DNA from: Sepiola atlantica
Lineage: Eukaryota; Mollusca; Cephalopoda; Sepiida; Sepiolidae
DNA length: 64,000 bases
Direction: 5' to 3'
Assembly: GCA_963556195.1 (NCBI GenBank)
Contig: OY744544.1
Span: 46,532,484-46,596,483 of the forward strand
Shown: piece by piece, positions 43,701 to 58,700 of the stretch
How positions within the stretch are numbered: position 1 is the first letter of the stretch
Layout of the letters: every line of letters begins with the position of its first letter
Position numbers and translations under genes: made by a program
The notes under the pieces: generated by a model
Database searches by the model: none
The model's input: the letters and a program-made list of their open reading frames with translations, nothing else
Told to the model about the DNA's origin: nothing

Positions 43701-46700
43701 CAGTAGAATTGAAGAAGCAGCCTCTGTCAACCCATTACTTTTGATCAATCAGTAGAATTGAGGAAGCAGCCTCTGTCAACCCATTACTTTTGATCAATCA
43801 GTAGAATTGAGAAAGCAGCCTCTCTCAACCCATTACTTTTAATCAATCAGTAGAATTGAGGAAGCAGCCTCTTAACCCATTACTTTTAATCAATCAGTAG
43901 AATTGAAGAAGCAGCCTCTGTCAACCTATTACTTTTGATCAATCATTGGAATTGAGGAAGCAGCCTCTGTCAACCCATTACTTTTGATCAATCAGTAGAA
44001 TTGAAGAAGCAGCCTCTTTCAACCCATTACTTTTGATCAATCAGTAGAATTGAGGAAGCAGCCTCGGTCAACCCATTATATTTGATCAATCAGTAGAATT
44101 GAGAAAGCAGCCTCTCCTAACCCATTACTTTTAATTAATATGTAGAATTGAGGAAGCAGCCTCTTAACCCATTACATTTAATCAATCAGTAGAATTGAAG
44201 AAGCAGCCTCTGTCAACCCATTACTTTTGATCAATCAGTAGAATTGAAGAAGCAGCCTCTGTCAACCCATTACTTTTGATCAATCAGTAGAATTGAGGAA
44301 GCAGCCTCTGTCAACCCATTACTTTTAATCAATCAGTAGAATTGAGGAAGCAGCCTCTCTCAACCCATTACTTTTGATCAATCAGTAGAATTGAGGAAGC
44401 AGCCTCTGTCAACCCATTACTTTTGATCAATCAGTAGAATTGAAGAAGCAGCTTCTCTCAACCCATTACTTTTGATCAATCAGTAGAATTGAGGAAGCAG
44501 CCTCTCAACCCATTACTTTTAATCAATCAGTAGAATTGAAGAAGCAGCCTCTGTCAACCTATTACTTTTGATCAATCAGTAGAATTGAGGAAGCAGCCTA
44601 TGTCAACCCATTACTTTTGATCAATCAGTAGAATTGAAGAAGCAGCCTCTGTCAACCCATTACATTTGATCAATCAGTAGAATTGAAGAAGCAGCCTCTG
44701 TCAACCCATTACTTTTGATCAATCAGTAGAATTGAAGAAGCAGCCTCTGTCAACCCATTACTTTTGATCAATCAGTAGAATTGAGGAAGCAGCCTCTGTC
44801 AACCCATTACTTTTGATCAATCAGTAGAATTGAGAAAGCAGCCTCTCTCAACCCATTACTTTTAATTAATCAGTAGAATTGAGGAAGCAGCCTCTTAACC
44901 CATTACTTTTAATCAATCAGTAGAATTGAAGAAGTAGCCTCTGTCAACCTATTACTTTTGATCAATCAGTAGAATTGAGGAAGCAGCCTCTGTCAACCCA
45001 TTACTTTTGATCAATCAGTAGAATTGAAGAAGCAGCCTCTGTCAACCCATTACTTTTGATCAATCAGTAGAATTGAGGAAGCAGCCTCTGTCAACCCATT
45101 ACTTTTAATCAATCAGTAGAATTGAGGAAGCAGCCTCTCTCAACCCATTACTTTTGATCAATCAGTAGAATTGAGAAAGCAGCCTCTGTCAACCCATTAC
45201 TTTGGATCAATCAGTAGAATTGAGGAAGCAGCTTCTCTCAACCCATTACTTTTGATCAATCAGTAGAATTGAGGAAGCAGCCTCTCAACCCATTACTTTT
45301 AATCAATCAGTAGAATTGAAGAAGCAGCCTCTGTCAACCTATTACTTTTGATCAATCAGTAGAATTGAGGAACCAGCCTCTGTCAACCCATTACTTTTGA
45401 TCAATCAGTAGAATTGAAGAAGCAGCCTCTGTAAACCCATTACTTTTGATCAATCAGTAGAATTGAAGAAGCAGCCTCTGTCAACCCATTACTTTTAATC
45501 AATCAGTAGCATTGAGGAAGCAGCCTCTGTCAACCCATTACTTTTAATCAATCAGTAGAATTGAAGAAGCAGCCTCTGTCAACCTATTACTTTTGATCAA
45601 TCATTGGAATTGAGGAAGCAGCCTCTGTCAACCCATTACTTTTGATCAATCAGTAGAATTGAAGAAGCAGCCTCTTTCAACCCATTACTTTTGATCAATC
45701 AGTAGAATTGAGGAAGCAGCCTCGGTCAACCCATTATATTTGATCAATCAGTAGAATTGAGAAAGCAGCCTCTCCTAACCCATTACTTTTAATTAATATG
45801 TAGAATTGAGGAAGCAGCCTCTTAACCCATTACATTTAATCAATCAGTAGAATTGAAGAAGCAGCCTCTGTCAACCCATTACTTTTGATCAATCAGTAGA
45901 ATTGAGGAAGCAGCCTCTGTCAACCCATTACTTTTGATCAATCAGTAGAATTGAAGAAGCAGCCTCTGTCAACCCATTACTTTTGATCAATCAGTAGAAT
46001 TGAAGAAGCAGCCTCTGTCAACCCATTACTTTTGATCAATCAGTAGAATTGAGGAAGCAGCCTCTGTCAACCCATTACTTTTGATCAATCAGTAGAATTG
46101 AGAAAGCAGCCTCTCTCAACCCATTACTTTTAATCAATCAGTAGAATTGAGGAAGCAGCCTCTTAACCCATTACTTTTAATCAATCAGTAGAATTGAAGA
46201 AGCAGCCTCTGTCAACCTATTACTTTTGATCAATCATTGGAATTGAGGAAGCAGCCTCTGTCAACCCATTACTTTTGATCAATCAGTAGAATTGAAGAAG
46301 CAGCCTCTTTCAACCCATTACTTTTGATCAATCAGTAGAATTGAGGAAGCAGCCTCGGTCAACCCATTATATTTGATCAATCAGTAGAATTGAGAAAGCA
46401 GCCTCTCCTAACCCATTACTTTTAATTAATATGTAGAATTGAGGAAGCAGCCTCTTAACCCATTACATTTAATCAATCAGTAGAATTGAAGAAGCAGCCT
46501 CTGTCAACCCATTACTTTTGATCAATCAGTAGAATTGAAGAAGCAGCCTCTGTCAACCCATTACTTTTGATCAATCAGTAGAAATGAGGAAGCAGCCTCT
46601 GTCAACCCATTACTTTTAATCAATCAGTAGAATTGAGGAAGCAGCCTCTCTCAACCCATTACTTTTGATCAATCAGTAGAATTGAGGAAGCAGCCTCTGT

Positions 46701-49700
46701 CAACCCATTACTTTTGATCAATCAGTAGAATTGAAGAAGCAGCTTCTCTCAACCCATTACTTTTGATCAATCAGTAGAATTGAGGAAGCAGCCTCTCAAC
46801 CCATTACTTTTAATCAATCAGTAGAATTGAAGAAGCAGCCTCTGTCAACCTATTACTTTTGATCAATCAGTAGAATTGAGGAAGCAGCCTATGTCAACCC
46901 ATTACTTTTGATCAATCAGTAGAATTGAAGAAGCAGCCTCTGTCAACCCATTACATTTAATCAATCAGTAGAATTGAAGAAGCAGCCTCTGTCAACCCAT
47001 TACTTTTGATCAATCAGTAGAATTGAAGAAGCAGCCTCTGTCAACCCATTACTTTTGATCAATCAGTAGAATTGAGGAAGCAGCCTCTGTCAACCCATTA
47101 CTTTTGATCAATCAGTAGAATTGAGAAAGCAGCCTCTCTCAACCCATTACTTTTAATTAATCAGTAGAATTGAGGAAGCAGCCTCTTAACCCATTACTTT
47201 TAATCAATCAGTAGAATTGAAGAAGTAGCCTCTGTCAACCTATTACTTTTGATCAATCAGTAGAATTGAGGAAGCAGCCTCTGTCAACCCATTACTTTTG
47301 ATCAATCAGTAGAATTGAAGAAGCAGCCTCTGTCAACCCATTACTTTTGATCAATCAGTAGAATTGAGGAAGCAGCCTCTGTCAACCCATTACTTTTAAT
47401 CAATCAGTAGAATTGAGGAAGCAGCCTCTCTCAACCCATTACTTTTGATCAATCAGTAGAATTGAGAAAGCAGCCTCTGTCAACCCATTACTTTGGATCA
47501 ATCAGTAGAATTGAGGAAGCAGCTTCTCTCAACCCATTACTTTTGATCAATCAGTAGAATTGAGGAAGCAGCCTCTCAACCCATTACTTTTAATCAATCA
47601 GTAGAATTGAAGAAGCAGCCTCTGTCAACCTATTACTTTTGATCAATCAGTAGAATTGAGGAACCAGCCTCTGTCAACCCATTACTTTTGATCAATCAGT
47701 AGAATTGAAGAAGCAGCCTCTGTAAACCCATTACTTTTGATCAATCAGTAGAATTGAAGAAGCAGCCTCTGTCAACCCATTACTTTTAATCAATCAGTAG
47801 CATTGAGGAAGCAGCCTCTGTCAACCCATTACTTTTGATCAATCAGTAGAATTGAAGAAGCAGCCTATCTCAACCCATTACTTTTGATCAATCAGTAGAA
47901 TTGAGGAAGCAGCCTCTGTCAACCCATTACTTTTGATCAATCAGTAGAATTGAGGAAGCAGCATCTCTAAACCCATTACTTTTAATCAATCAGTAGAATT
48001 GAAGAAGCAGCCTCTGTCAACCTATTACTTTTGATCAATCAGTAGAATTGAAGAAGCAGCCTCTGTCAACCCATTACTTTTGATCAATCAGTAGAATTGA
48101 AGAAGCAGCCTCTGTCAACCCATTACTTTTGATCAATCAGTAGAATTGAGGAAGCAGCCTCTGTCAACCCATTACTTTTGATCAATCAGTAGAATTGAGA
48201 AAGCAGCCTCTCTCAACCCATTACTTTTAATTAATCAGTAGAATTGAGGAAGAAGCCTCTTAACCCATTACTTTTAATCAATCAGTAGAATTGAAGAAGT
48301 AGCCTCTGTCAACCTATTCCTTTTGATCAATCAGTAGAATTGAGGAAGCAGCCTCTGTCAACCCATTACTTTTGATCAATCAGTAGAATTGAAGAAGCAG
48401 CCTCTGTCAACCCATTACTTTTGATCAATCAGTAGAATTGAGGAAGCAGCCTCTGTCAACCCATTACTTTTAATCAATCAGTAGAATTGAGGAAGCAGCC
48501 TCTCTCAACCCATTACTTTTGATCAATCAGTAGAATTGAATAAGCAGCCTATCTCAACCCATTACTTTTGATCAATCAGTAGAATTGAGGAAGCAGCCTC
48601 TGTCAACCCATTACTTTTGATCAATCAGTAGAATTGAAGAAGCAGCCTCTGTCAACCCATTACTTTTGATCAATCAGTAGAATTGAAGAAGCAGCCTCTG
48701 TCAACCCATTACTTTTGATCAATCAGTAGAATTGAGGAAGCAGCCTCTGTCAACCCATTACTTTTGATCAATCAGTAGAATTGAGAAAGCAGCCTCTCTC
48801 AACCCATTACTTTTAATCAATCAGTAGAATTGAGGAAGCAGCCTCTTAACCCATTACTTTTAATCAATCAGTAGAATTGAAGAGGCAGCCTCTGTCAACC
48901 TATTACTTTTGATCAATCATTGGAATTGAGGAAGCAGCCTCTGTCAACCCATTACTTTTGATCAATCAGTAGAATTGAAGAAGCAGCCTCTTTCAACCCA
49001 TTACTTTTGATCAATCAGTAGAATTGAGGAGGCAGCCTCGGTCAACCCATTATATTTGATCAATCAGTAGAATTGAGAAAGCAGCCTCTCCTAACCCATT
49101 ACTTTTAATTAATATGTAGAATTGAGGAAGCAGCCTCTTAACCCATTACATTTAATCAATCAGTAGAATTGAAGAAGCAGCCTCTGTCAACCCATTACTT
49201 TTGATCAATCAGTAGAATTGAAGAAGCAGCCTCTGTCAACCCATTACTTTTGATCAATCAGTAGAATTGAAGAAGCAGCCTATCTCAACCCATTTCTTTT
49301 GATCAATCAGTAGAATTGAGGAAGCAGCATCTGTCAACCCATTACTTTTGATCAATCAGTAGAATTGAGGAAGCAGCCTCTCTAAACCCATTACTTTTAA
49401 TCAATCAGTAGAATTGAAGAAGCAGCCTCTGTCAACCTATTACTTTTGATCAATCAGTAGAATTGAAGAAGCAGCCTCTGTCAACCCATTACTTTTGATC
49501 AATCAGTAGAATTGAAGAAGCAGCCTCTGTCAACCCATTACTTTTGATCAATCAGTAGAATTGAGGAAGCAACCTCTGTCAACCCATTACTTTTGATCAA
49601 TCAGTAGAATTGAGAAAGCAGCCTCTGTCAACCTATTACTTTTGATCAATCAGTAGAATTGAGGAAGCAGCCTCTTAACCCATTACTTTTAATCAATCAG

Positions 49701-52700
49701 TAGAATTGAAGAAGTAGCCTCTGTCAACCTATAACTTTTGATCAATCAGTAGAATTGAGGAAGCAGCCTCTGTCAACCCATTACTTTTGATCAATCAGTA
49801 GAATTGAAGAAGCAGCCTCTGTCAACCCATTACTTTTGATCAATCAGTAGAATTGAGGAAGCAGCCTCTGTCAACCCATTACTTTTAATCAATCAGTAGA
49901 ATTGAGGAAGCAGCCTCTCTCAACCCATTACTTTTGATCAATCAGTAGAATTGAATAAGCAGCCTATCTCAACCCATTACTTTTGATCAATCAGTAGAAT
50001 TGAGGAAGCAGCCTCTGTCAACCCATTACTTTTGATCAATCAGTAGAATTGAAGAAGCAGCTTCTGTCAACCCATTACTTTTGATCAATCAGTAGAATTG
50101 AAGAAGCAGCCTCTGTCAACCCATTACTTTTGATCAATCAGTAGAATTGAGGAAGCAGCCTCTCTCAACCCATTACTTTTGATCAATCAGTAGAATTGAG
50201 AAAGCAGCCTCTCTCAACCCAATACTTTTAATCAATCAGTAGAATTGAGGAAGCAGCCTCTTAACCCATTACTTTTAATCAATCAGTAGAATTGAAGAAG
50301 CAGCCTGTGTCAACCCATTACTTTTGATCAATCAGTAGAATTGAGGAAGCAGCCTCTGTCAACCCATTACTTTTGATCAATCAGTAGAATTGAAGAAGCA
50401 GCCTCTGTCAACCCATTACTTTTAATCAATCAGTAGAATTGAGGAAGCAGCCTCTCTCAACCCATTACTTTTGATCAATCAGTAGAATTGAATAAGCAGC
50501 CTATCTCAACCCATTACTTTTGATCAATCAGTAGAATTGAGGAAGCAGCCTCTGTCAACCCATTACTTTTAATCAATCAGTAGAATTGAAGAAGCAGCCT
50601 CTGTCAACCCATTACTTTTGATCAATCAGTAGAATTGAAGAAGCAGCCTCTGTCAACCTATTACTTTTGATCAATCAGTAGAATTGAGGAAGCAGCCTCT
50701 GTCAACCCATTACTTTTGATCAATCAGTAGAATTGAAGAAGCAGCCTCTGTCAACCCATTACTTTTGATCAATCAGTAGAATTGAGAAAGCAGCCTCTGT
50801 TAACCCATTACTTTTAATCAATCAGTAGAATTGAGGAAGCAGCCTCTCTCAACCCATTACTTTTAATCAATCAGTAGAATTGAGAAAGTAGCCTCTCTAC
50901 ACCCATTACTTTTGATCAATCAGTAGAATTGAGGGAGCAGCCTCTGTCAACCCATTACTTTTGATCAATCAGTAGAATTGAGAAAGCAGCCTCTCTCAAC
51001 CCATAACTTTTAATCAATCAGTAGAATTGAGGAAGCAGCCTCTCAACCCATTACTTTTAATCAATCAGTAGAATTGAAGAAGCAGCCTCTGTCAACCTAT
51101 TACTTTTGATCAATCAGTAGAATTGAGGAAGCAGCCTCTGTCAACCCATTACTTTTGATCAATCAGTAGAATTGAAGAAGCAGCCTCTGTCAACCCATTA
51201 CTTTTGATCAATCAGTAGAATTGAGGAAGCAGCCTCTGTCAACCCATTACTTTTAATCAATCAGTAGAATTGAGGAAGCAGCCTCTCTCAATCCATTACT
51301 TTTAATCAATCAGTAGAATTGAGAAAGCAGCCTCTCTACACCCATTACTTTTAATCAATCAGTAGAATTGAAGAAGCAGCCTCTGTCAACCCATTACTTT
51401 TGATCAATCAGTAGAATTGAGGAAGCAGCCTCTCTCAACCCATTACTTTTGATCAATCAGTAGAATTGAAGAAGCAGCCTCTGTCAACCCATTACTTTTG
51501 ATCAATCAGTAGAATTGAGGAAGCAGCCTCTGTCAACCCATTACTTTTGATCAATCAGTAGAATTGAGAAAACAGCCTCTCTCAACCCATTACTTTTAAT
51601 CAATCAGTAGAATTGAGGAAGCAGCCTCTCAACCCATTTCTTTTAATCAATCAGTAGAATTAAAGAAGCAGCCTCTGTCAACCTATTACTTTTGATCAAT
51701 CAGTAGAATTGAGGAAGCAGCCTCTGTCAACCCATTACTTTTGATCAATCAGTAGAATTGAAGAAGCAGCCTCTGTCAACCCATTACTTTTGATCAATCA
51801 GTAGAATTGAGGAAGCAGCCTCTGTCAACCCATTACTTTTAATCAATCAGTAGAATTGAGGAAGCAGCCTCTGTCAACCCATTACTTTTGATCAATCAGT
51901 AGAATTGAAGAAGCAGCCTATCTCGACCCATTACTTTTGATCAATCAGTAGAATTGAGAAAGCAGCCTCTGTCAACCCATTACTTTTGATCAATCAGTAG
52001 AATTGAGGAAGCAGCCTCTCTAAACCCATTACTTTTAATCAATCAGTAGAATTGAGGAAGCAGCCTCTTAACCCATTACTTTTAATCAATCAGTAGAATT
52101 GAAGAAGTAGACTCTGTCAACCTATTACTTTTGATCAATCAGTAGAATTGAGGAAGCAGCCTCTGTCAACCCATTACTTTTGATCAATCAGTAGAATTGA
52201 GGAAGCAGCCTCTTAACCCATTACTTTTAATCAATCAGTAGAATTGAAGAAGCAGCCTCTGTCAACTCATTACTTTTGATCAATCAGTAGAATTGAAGAA
52301 GCAGCCTCTGTCAACCCATTACTTTTGATCAATCAGTAGAATTGAGGAAGCAGCCTCTGTCAACCCATTACTTTTGATCAATCAGTAGAATTGAGAAAGC
52401 AGCCTCTCTCAACCCATTACTTTTAATCAATCAGTAGAATTGAGGAAGCAGCCTCTTAACCCATTACTTTTAATCAATCAGTAGAATTGAAGAAGCAGCC
52501 TCTGTCAACCTATTACTTTTGATCAATCAGTGGAATTGAGGAAGCAGCCTCTGTCAACCCATTACTTTTGATCAATCAGTAGAATTGAAGAAGCAGCCTC
52601 TTTCAACCCATTACTTTTGATCAATCAGTAAAATTGAGGAAGCAGCCTCGGTCAACCCATTATATTTGATCAATCAGTAGAATTGAGAAAGCAGCCTCTC

Positions 52701-55700
52701 TCAACCCATTACTTTTAATTAATCAGTAGAATTGAGGTAGCAGCCTCTTAACCCATTACTTTTAATCAATCAGTAGAATTGAAGAAGCAGCCTCTGTCAA
52801 CCCATTACTTTTGATCAATTAGTAGAATTGAAGAAGCAGCCTCTGTCAACCCATTACTTTTGATCAATCAGTAGAATTGAGGAAGCAGCCTCTGTCAACC
52901 CATTACTTTTGATCAATCAGTAGAATAAGAAGAAGCAGCCTCTGTCAACCCATTACTTTTGATCAATCAGTAGAATTGAGGAAGCAGCCTCTGTCAACCC
53001 ATTACTTTTAATCAATCAGTAGAATTGAGAAAGCAGCCTCTCTCAACCCATTACTTTTAATCAATCAGTAGAATTGAGAAAGCAGCCTCTCTACACCCAT
53101 TACTTTTAATCAATCAGTAGAATTGAAGAAGCAGCCTCTGTCAACCCATTACTTTTGATCAATCAGTAGAATTGAGGAAGCAGCCACTCTCAACCCATTA
53201 CTTTTGATCAATCAGTAGAATTGAAGAAGCAGCCTCTGTCAACCCATTACTTTTGATCAATCAGTAGAATTGAGAAAACAGCCTCTCTCAACCCATTACT
53301 TTTAATCAATCAGTAGAATTGAGGAAGCAGCTTCTCAACCCATTTCTTTTAATCAATCAGTAGAATTGAAGAAGCAGCCTCTGTCAACCTATTACTTTTG
53401 ATCAATCAGTAGAATTGAGGGAGCAGCCTCTGTCAACCCATTACTTTTGATCAATCAGTAGAATTGAGAAAGCAGCCTCTCTCAACCCATTACTTTTAAT
53501 CAATCAGTAGAATTGAGGAAGCAGCCTCTCTACACCCATTACTTTTGATCAATCAGTAGAATTGAGAGAGCAGCCTCTGTCAACCCATTACTTTTGATCA
53601 ATCAGTAGAATTGAGAAAGCAGCCTCTCTCAACCCATTACTTTTAATCAATCAGTAGAATTGAGGAAGCAGCCTCTCAACCCATTACTTTTAATCAATCA
53701 GTAGAATTGAAGAAGCAGCCTCTGTCAACCTATTACTTTTGATCAATCAGTAGAATTGAGGAAGCAGCCTCTGTCAACCCATTACTTTTGATCAATCAGT
53801 AGAATTGAAGAAGCAGCCTCTGTCAACCCATTACTTTTGATCAATCAGTAGAATTGAGGAAGCAGCCTCTGTCAACCCATTACTTTTAATCAATCAGTAG
53901 AATTGAGGAAGCAGCCTCTCTCAATCCATTACTTTTAATCAATCAGTAGAATTGAGAAAGCAGCCTCTCTACACCCATTACTTTTAATCAATCAGTAGAA
54001 TTGAAGAAGCAGCCTCTGTCAACCCATTACTTTTGATCAATCAGTAGAATTGAGGAAGCAGCCTCTCTCAACCCATTACTTTTGATCAATCAGTAGAATT
54101 GAAGAAGCAGCCTCTGTCAACCCATTACTTTTGATCAATCAGTAGAATTGAGGAAGCAGCCTCTGTCAACCCATTACTTTTGATCAATCAGTAGAATTGA
54201 GAAAACAGCCTCTCTCAACCCATTACTTTTAATCAATCAGTAGAATTGAGGAAGCAGCCTCTCAACCCATTTCTTTTAATCAATCAGTAGAATTAAAGAA
54301 GCAGCCTCTGTCAACCTATTACTTTTGATCAATCAGTAGAATTGAGGAAGCAGCCTCTGTCAACCCATTACTTTTGATCAATCAGTAGAATTGAAGAAGC
54401 AGCCTCTGTCAACCCATTACTTTTGATCAATCAGTAGAATTGAGGAAGCAGCCTCTGTCAACCCATTACTTTTAATCAATCAGTAGAATTGAGGAAGCAG
54501 CCTCTGTCAACCCATTACTTTTGATCAATCAGTAGAATTGAAGAAGCAGCCTATCTCAACCCATTACTTTTGATCAATCAGTAGAATTGAGAAAGCAGCC
54601 TCTGTCAACCCATTACTTTTGATCAATCAGTAGAATTGAGGAAGCAGCCTCTCTAAACCCATTACTTTTAATCAATCAGTAGAATTGAGGAAGCAGCCTC
54701 TTAACCCATTACTTTTAATCAATCAGTAGAATTGAAGAAGCAGCCTCTGTCAACCTATTACTTTTGATCAATCAGTAGAATTGAGGAAGCAGCCTCTGTC
54801 AACCCATTACTTTTGATCAATCAGTAGAATTGAGGAAGCAGCCTCTTAACCCATTACTTTTAATCAATCAGTAGAATTGAAGAAGTAGCCTCTGTCAACC
54901 TATAACTTTTGATCAATCAGTAGAATTGAGGAAGCAGCCTCTGTCAACCCATTACTTTTGATCAATCAGTAGAATTGAAGAAGCAGCCTCTGTCAACCCA
55001 TTACTTTTGATCAATCAGTAGAATTGAGAAAGCAGCCTCTGTCAACCCATTACTTTTGATCAATCAGTAGAATTGAGGAAGCAGCCTCTGTCAACCCATT
55101 ACTTTTGATCAATCAGTAGAATTGAGGAAGCAGCCTCTGTCAACCCATTACTTTTAATCAATCAGTAGAATTGAGGAAGCAGCCTCTTAACCCATTACTT
55201 TTAATCAATCAGTAGAATTGAAGAAGCAGCCTCTGTCAACCTATTACTTTTGATCAATCAGTGGAATTGAGGAAGCAGCCTCTGTCAACCCATTACTTTT
55301 GATCAATCAGTAGAATTGAAGAAGCAGCCTCTTTCAACCCATTACTTTTGATCAATCAGTAGAATTGAGGAAGCAGCCTCTGTCAACCCATTACTTTTGA
55401 TCAATCAGTAGAATAAGAAGAAGCAGCCTCTGTCAACCCATTACTTTTGATCAATCAGTAGAATTGAGGAAGCAGCCTCTGTCAACCCATTACTTTTAAT
55501 CAATCAGTAGAATTGAGGAAGCAGCCTCTCTCAACCCATTACTTTTAATCAATCAGTAGAATTGAGAAAGCAGCCTCTCTACACCCATTACTTTTAATCA
55601 ATCAGTAGAATTGAAGAAGCAGCCTCTGTCAACCCATTACTTTTGATCAATCAGTAGAATTGAGGAAGCAGCCACTCTCAACCCATTACTTTTGATCAAT

Positions 55701-58700
55701 CAGTAGAATTGAAGAAGCAGCCTCTGTCAACCCATTACTTTTGATCAATCAGTAGAATTGAGAAAACAGCCTCTCTCAACCCATTACTTTTAATCAATCA
55801 GTAGAATTGAGGAAGCAGCCTCTCAACCCATTTCTTTTAATCAATCAGTAGAATTGAAGAAGCAGCCTCTGTCAACCTATTACTTTTGATCAATCAGTAG
55901 AATTGAGGGAGCAGCCTCTGTCAACCCATTACTTTTGATCAATCAGTAGAATTGAGAAAGCAGCCTCTCTCAACCCATTACTTTTAATCAATCAGTAGAA
56001 TTGAGGAAGCAGCCTCTTAACCCATTACTTTTAATCAATCAGTAGAATTGAAGAAGCAGCCTCTGTCAACCTATTACTTTTGATCAATCAGTAGAATTGA
56101 GGAAGCAGCCTCTGTCAACCCATTACTTTTGATCAATCAGTAGAATAAGAAGAAGCAGCCTCTGTCAACCCATTACTTTTGATCAATCAGTAGAATTGAG
56201 GAAGCAGCCTCTGTCAACCCATTACTTTTAATCAATCAGTAGAATTGAGGAAGCAGCCTCTCTCAACCCATTACTTTTAATCAATCAGTAGAATTGAGAA
56301 AGCAGCCTCTCTACACCCATTACTTTTAATCAATCAGTAGAATTGAAGAAGCAGCCTCTGTCAACCCATTACTTTTGATCAATCAGTAGAATTGAGGAAG
56401 CAGCCACTCTCAACCCATTACTTTTGATCAATCAGTAGAATTGAAGAAGCAGCCTCTGTCAACCCATTACTTTTGATCAATCAGTAGAATTGAGAAAACA
56501 GCCTCTCTCAACCCATTACTTTTAATCAATCAGTAGAATTGAGGAAGCAGCCTCTCAACCCATTTCTTTTAATCAATCAGTAGAATTGAAGAAGCAGCCT
56601 CTGTCAACCTATTACTTTTGATCAATCAGTAGAATTGAGAAAGCAGCCTCTGTCAACCCATTACTTTTGATCAATCAGTAGAATTGAAGAAGCAGCCTCT
56701 GTCAACCCATTACTTTTGATCAATCAGTAGAATTGAGGAAGCAGCCTCTGTCAACCCATTACTTTTAATCAATCAGTAGAATTGAGGAAGCAGCCTCTGT
56801 CAACCCATTACTTTTGATCAATCAGTAGAATTGAAGAAGCAGCCTATCTCAACCCATTACTTTTGATCAATCAGTAGAATTGAGGAAGCAGCCTCTGTCA
56901 ACCCATTACTTTTGATCAATCAGTAGAATTGAGGAAGCAGCCTCTCTAAACCCATTACTTTTAATCAATCAGTAGAATTGAAGAAGCAGCCTCTGTCAAC
57001 CTATTACTTTTGATCAATCAGTAGAATTGAAGAAGCAGCCTCTGTCAACCCATTACTTTTGATCAATCAGTAGAATTGAAGAAGCAGCCTCTGTCAACCC
57101 ATTACTTTTGATCAATCAGTAGAATTGAGGAAGCAGCCTCTGTCAACCCATTACTTTTGATCAATCAGTAGAATTGAGAAAGCAGCCTCTCTCAACCCAT
57201 TACTTTTAATTAATCAGTAGAATTGAGGAAGCAGCCTCTTAACCCATTACTTTTAATCAATCAGTAGAATTGAAGAAGTAGCCTCTGTCAACCTATTACT
57301 TTTGATCAATCAGTAGAATTGAGGAAGCAGCCTCTGTCAACCCATTACTTTTGATCAATCAGTAGAATTGAAGAAGCAGCCTCTGTCAACCCATTACTTT
57401 TGATCAATCAGTAGAATTGAGGAAGCAGCCTCTGTCAACCCATTACTTTTGATCAATCAGTAGAATTGAGGAAGCAGCCTCTCTCAACCCATTACTTTTG
57501 ATCAATCAGTAGAATTGAGGAAGCAGCTTCTCTCAACCCATTACTTTTGATCAATCAGTAGAATTGAGGAAGCAGCCTCTGTCAACCCATTACTTTTGAT
57601 CAATCAGTAGAATTGAAGAAGCAGCCTCTGTCAACCCATTACTTTTGATCAATCAGTAGAATTGAAGAAGCAGCCTCTGTCAACCCATTACTTTTGATCA
57701 ATCAGTAGAATTGAGGAAGCAGCCTCTGTCAACCCATTACTTTTGATCAATCAGTAGAATTGAGAAAGCAGCCTCTCTCAACCCATTACTTTTAATCAAT
57801 CAGTAGAATTGAGGAAGCAGCCTCTTAACCCATTACTTTTAATCAATCAGTAGAATTGAAGAAGCAGCCTCTGTCAACCTATTACTTTTGATCAATCAGT
57901 GGAATTGAAGAAGCAGCCTCTGTCAACCCATTACTTTTGATCAATCAGTAGAATTGAAGAAGCAGCCTCTTTCAACCTATTACTTTTGATCAATCAGTAG
58001 AATTGAGGAAGCAGCCTCTGTCAACCCATTATATTTGATCAATCAGTAGAATTGAGAAAGCAGCCTCTCTCAACCCATTACTTTTAATTAATCAGTAGAA
58101 TTGAGGAAGCAGCCTCTTAACCCATTACTTTTAATCAATCAGTAGAATTGAAGAAGTAGCCTCTGTCAACCTATTACTTTTGATCAATCAGTAGAATGTA
58201 GGAAGCAGCCTCTGTCAACCCATTACTTTTGATCAATCAGTAGAATTGAAGAAGCAGCCTCTGTCAACCCATTACTTTTGATCAATCAGTAGAATTGAGG
58301 AAGCAGCCTCTGTCAACCCATTACTTTTAATCAATCAGTAGAATTGAGGAAGCAGCCTCTCTCAACCCATTACTTTTGATCAATCAGTAGAATTGAATAA
58401 GCAGCCTATCTCAACCCATTACTTTTGATCAATCAGTAGAATTGAGGAAGCAGCCTCTCTCAACCCATTACTTTTGATCAATCAGTAGAATTGAAGAAGC
58501 AGCCTCTGTCAACCCATTACTTTTGATCAATCAGTAGAATTGAAGAAGCAGCCTCTGTCAACCCATTACTTTTGATCAATCAGTAGAATTGAGGAAGCAG
58601 CCTCTGTCAACCCATTACTTTTGATCAATCAGTAGAATTGAGAAAGCAGCCTCTCTTAACCCATTACTTTTAATCAATCAGTAGAATTGAGGAAGCAGCC

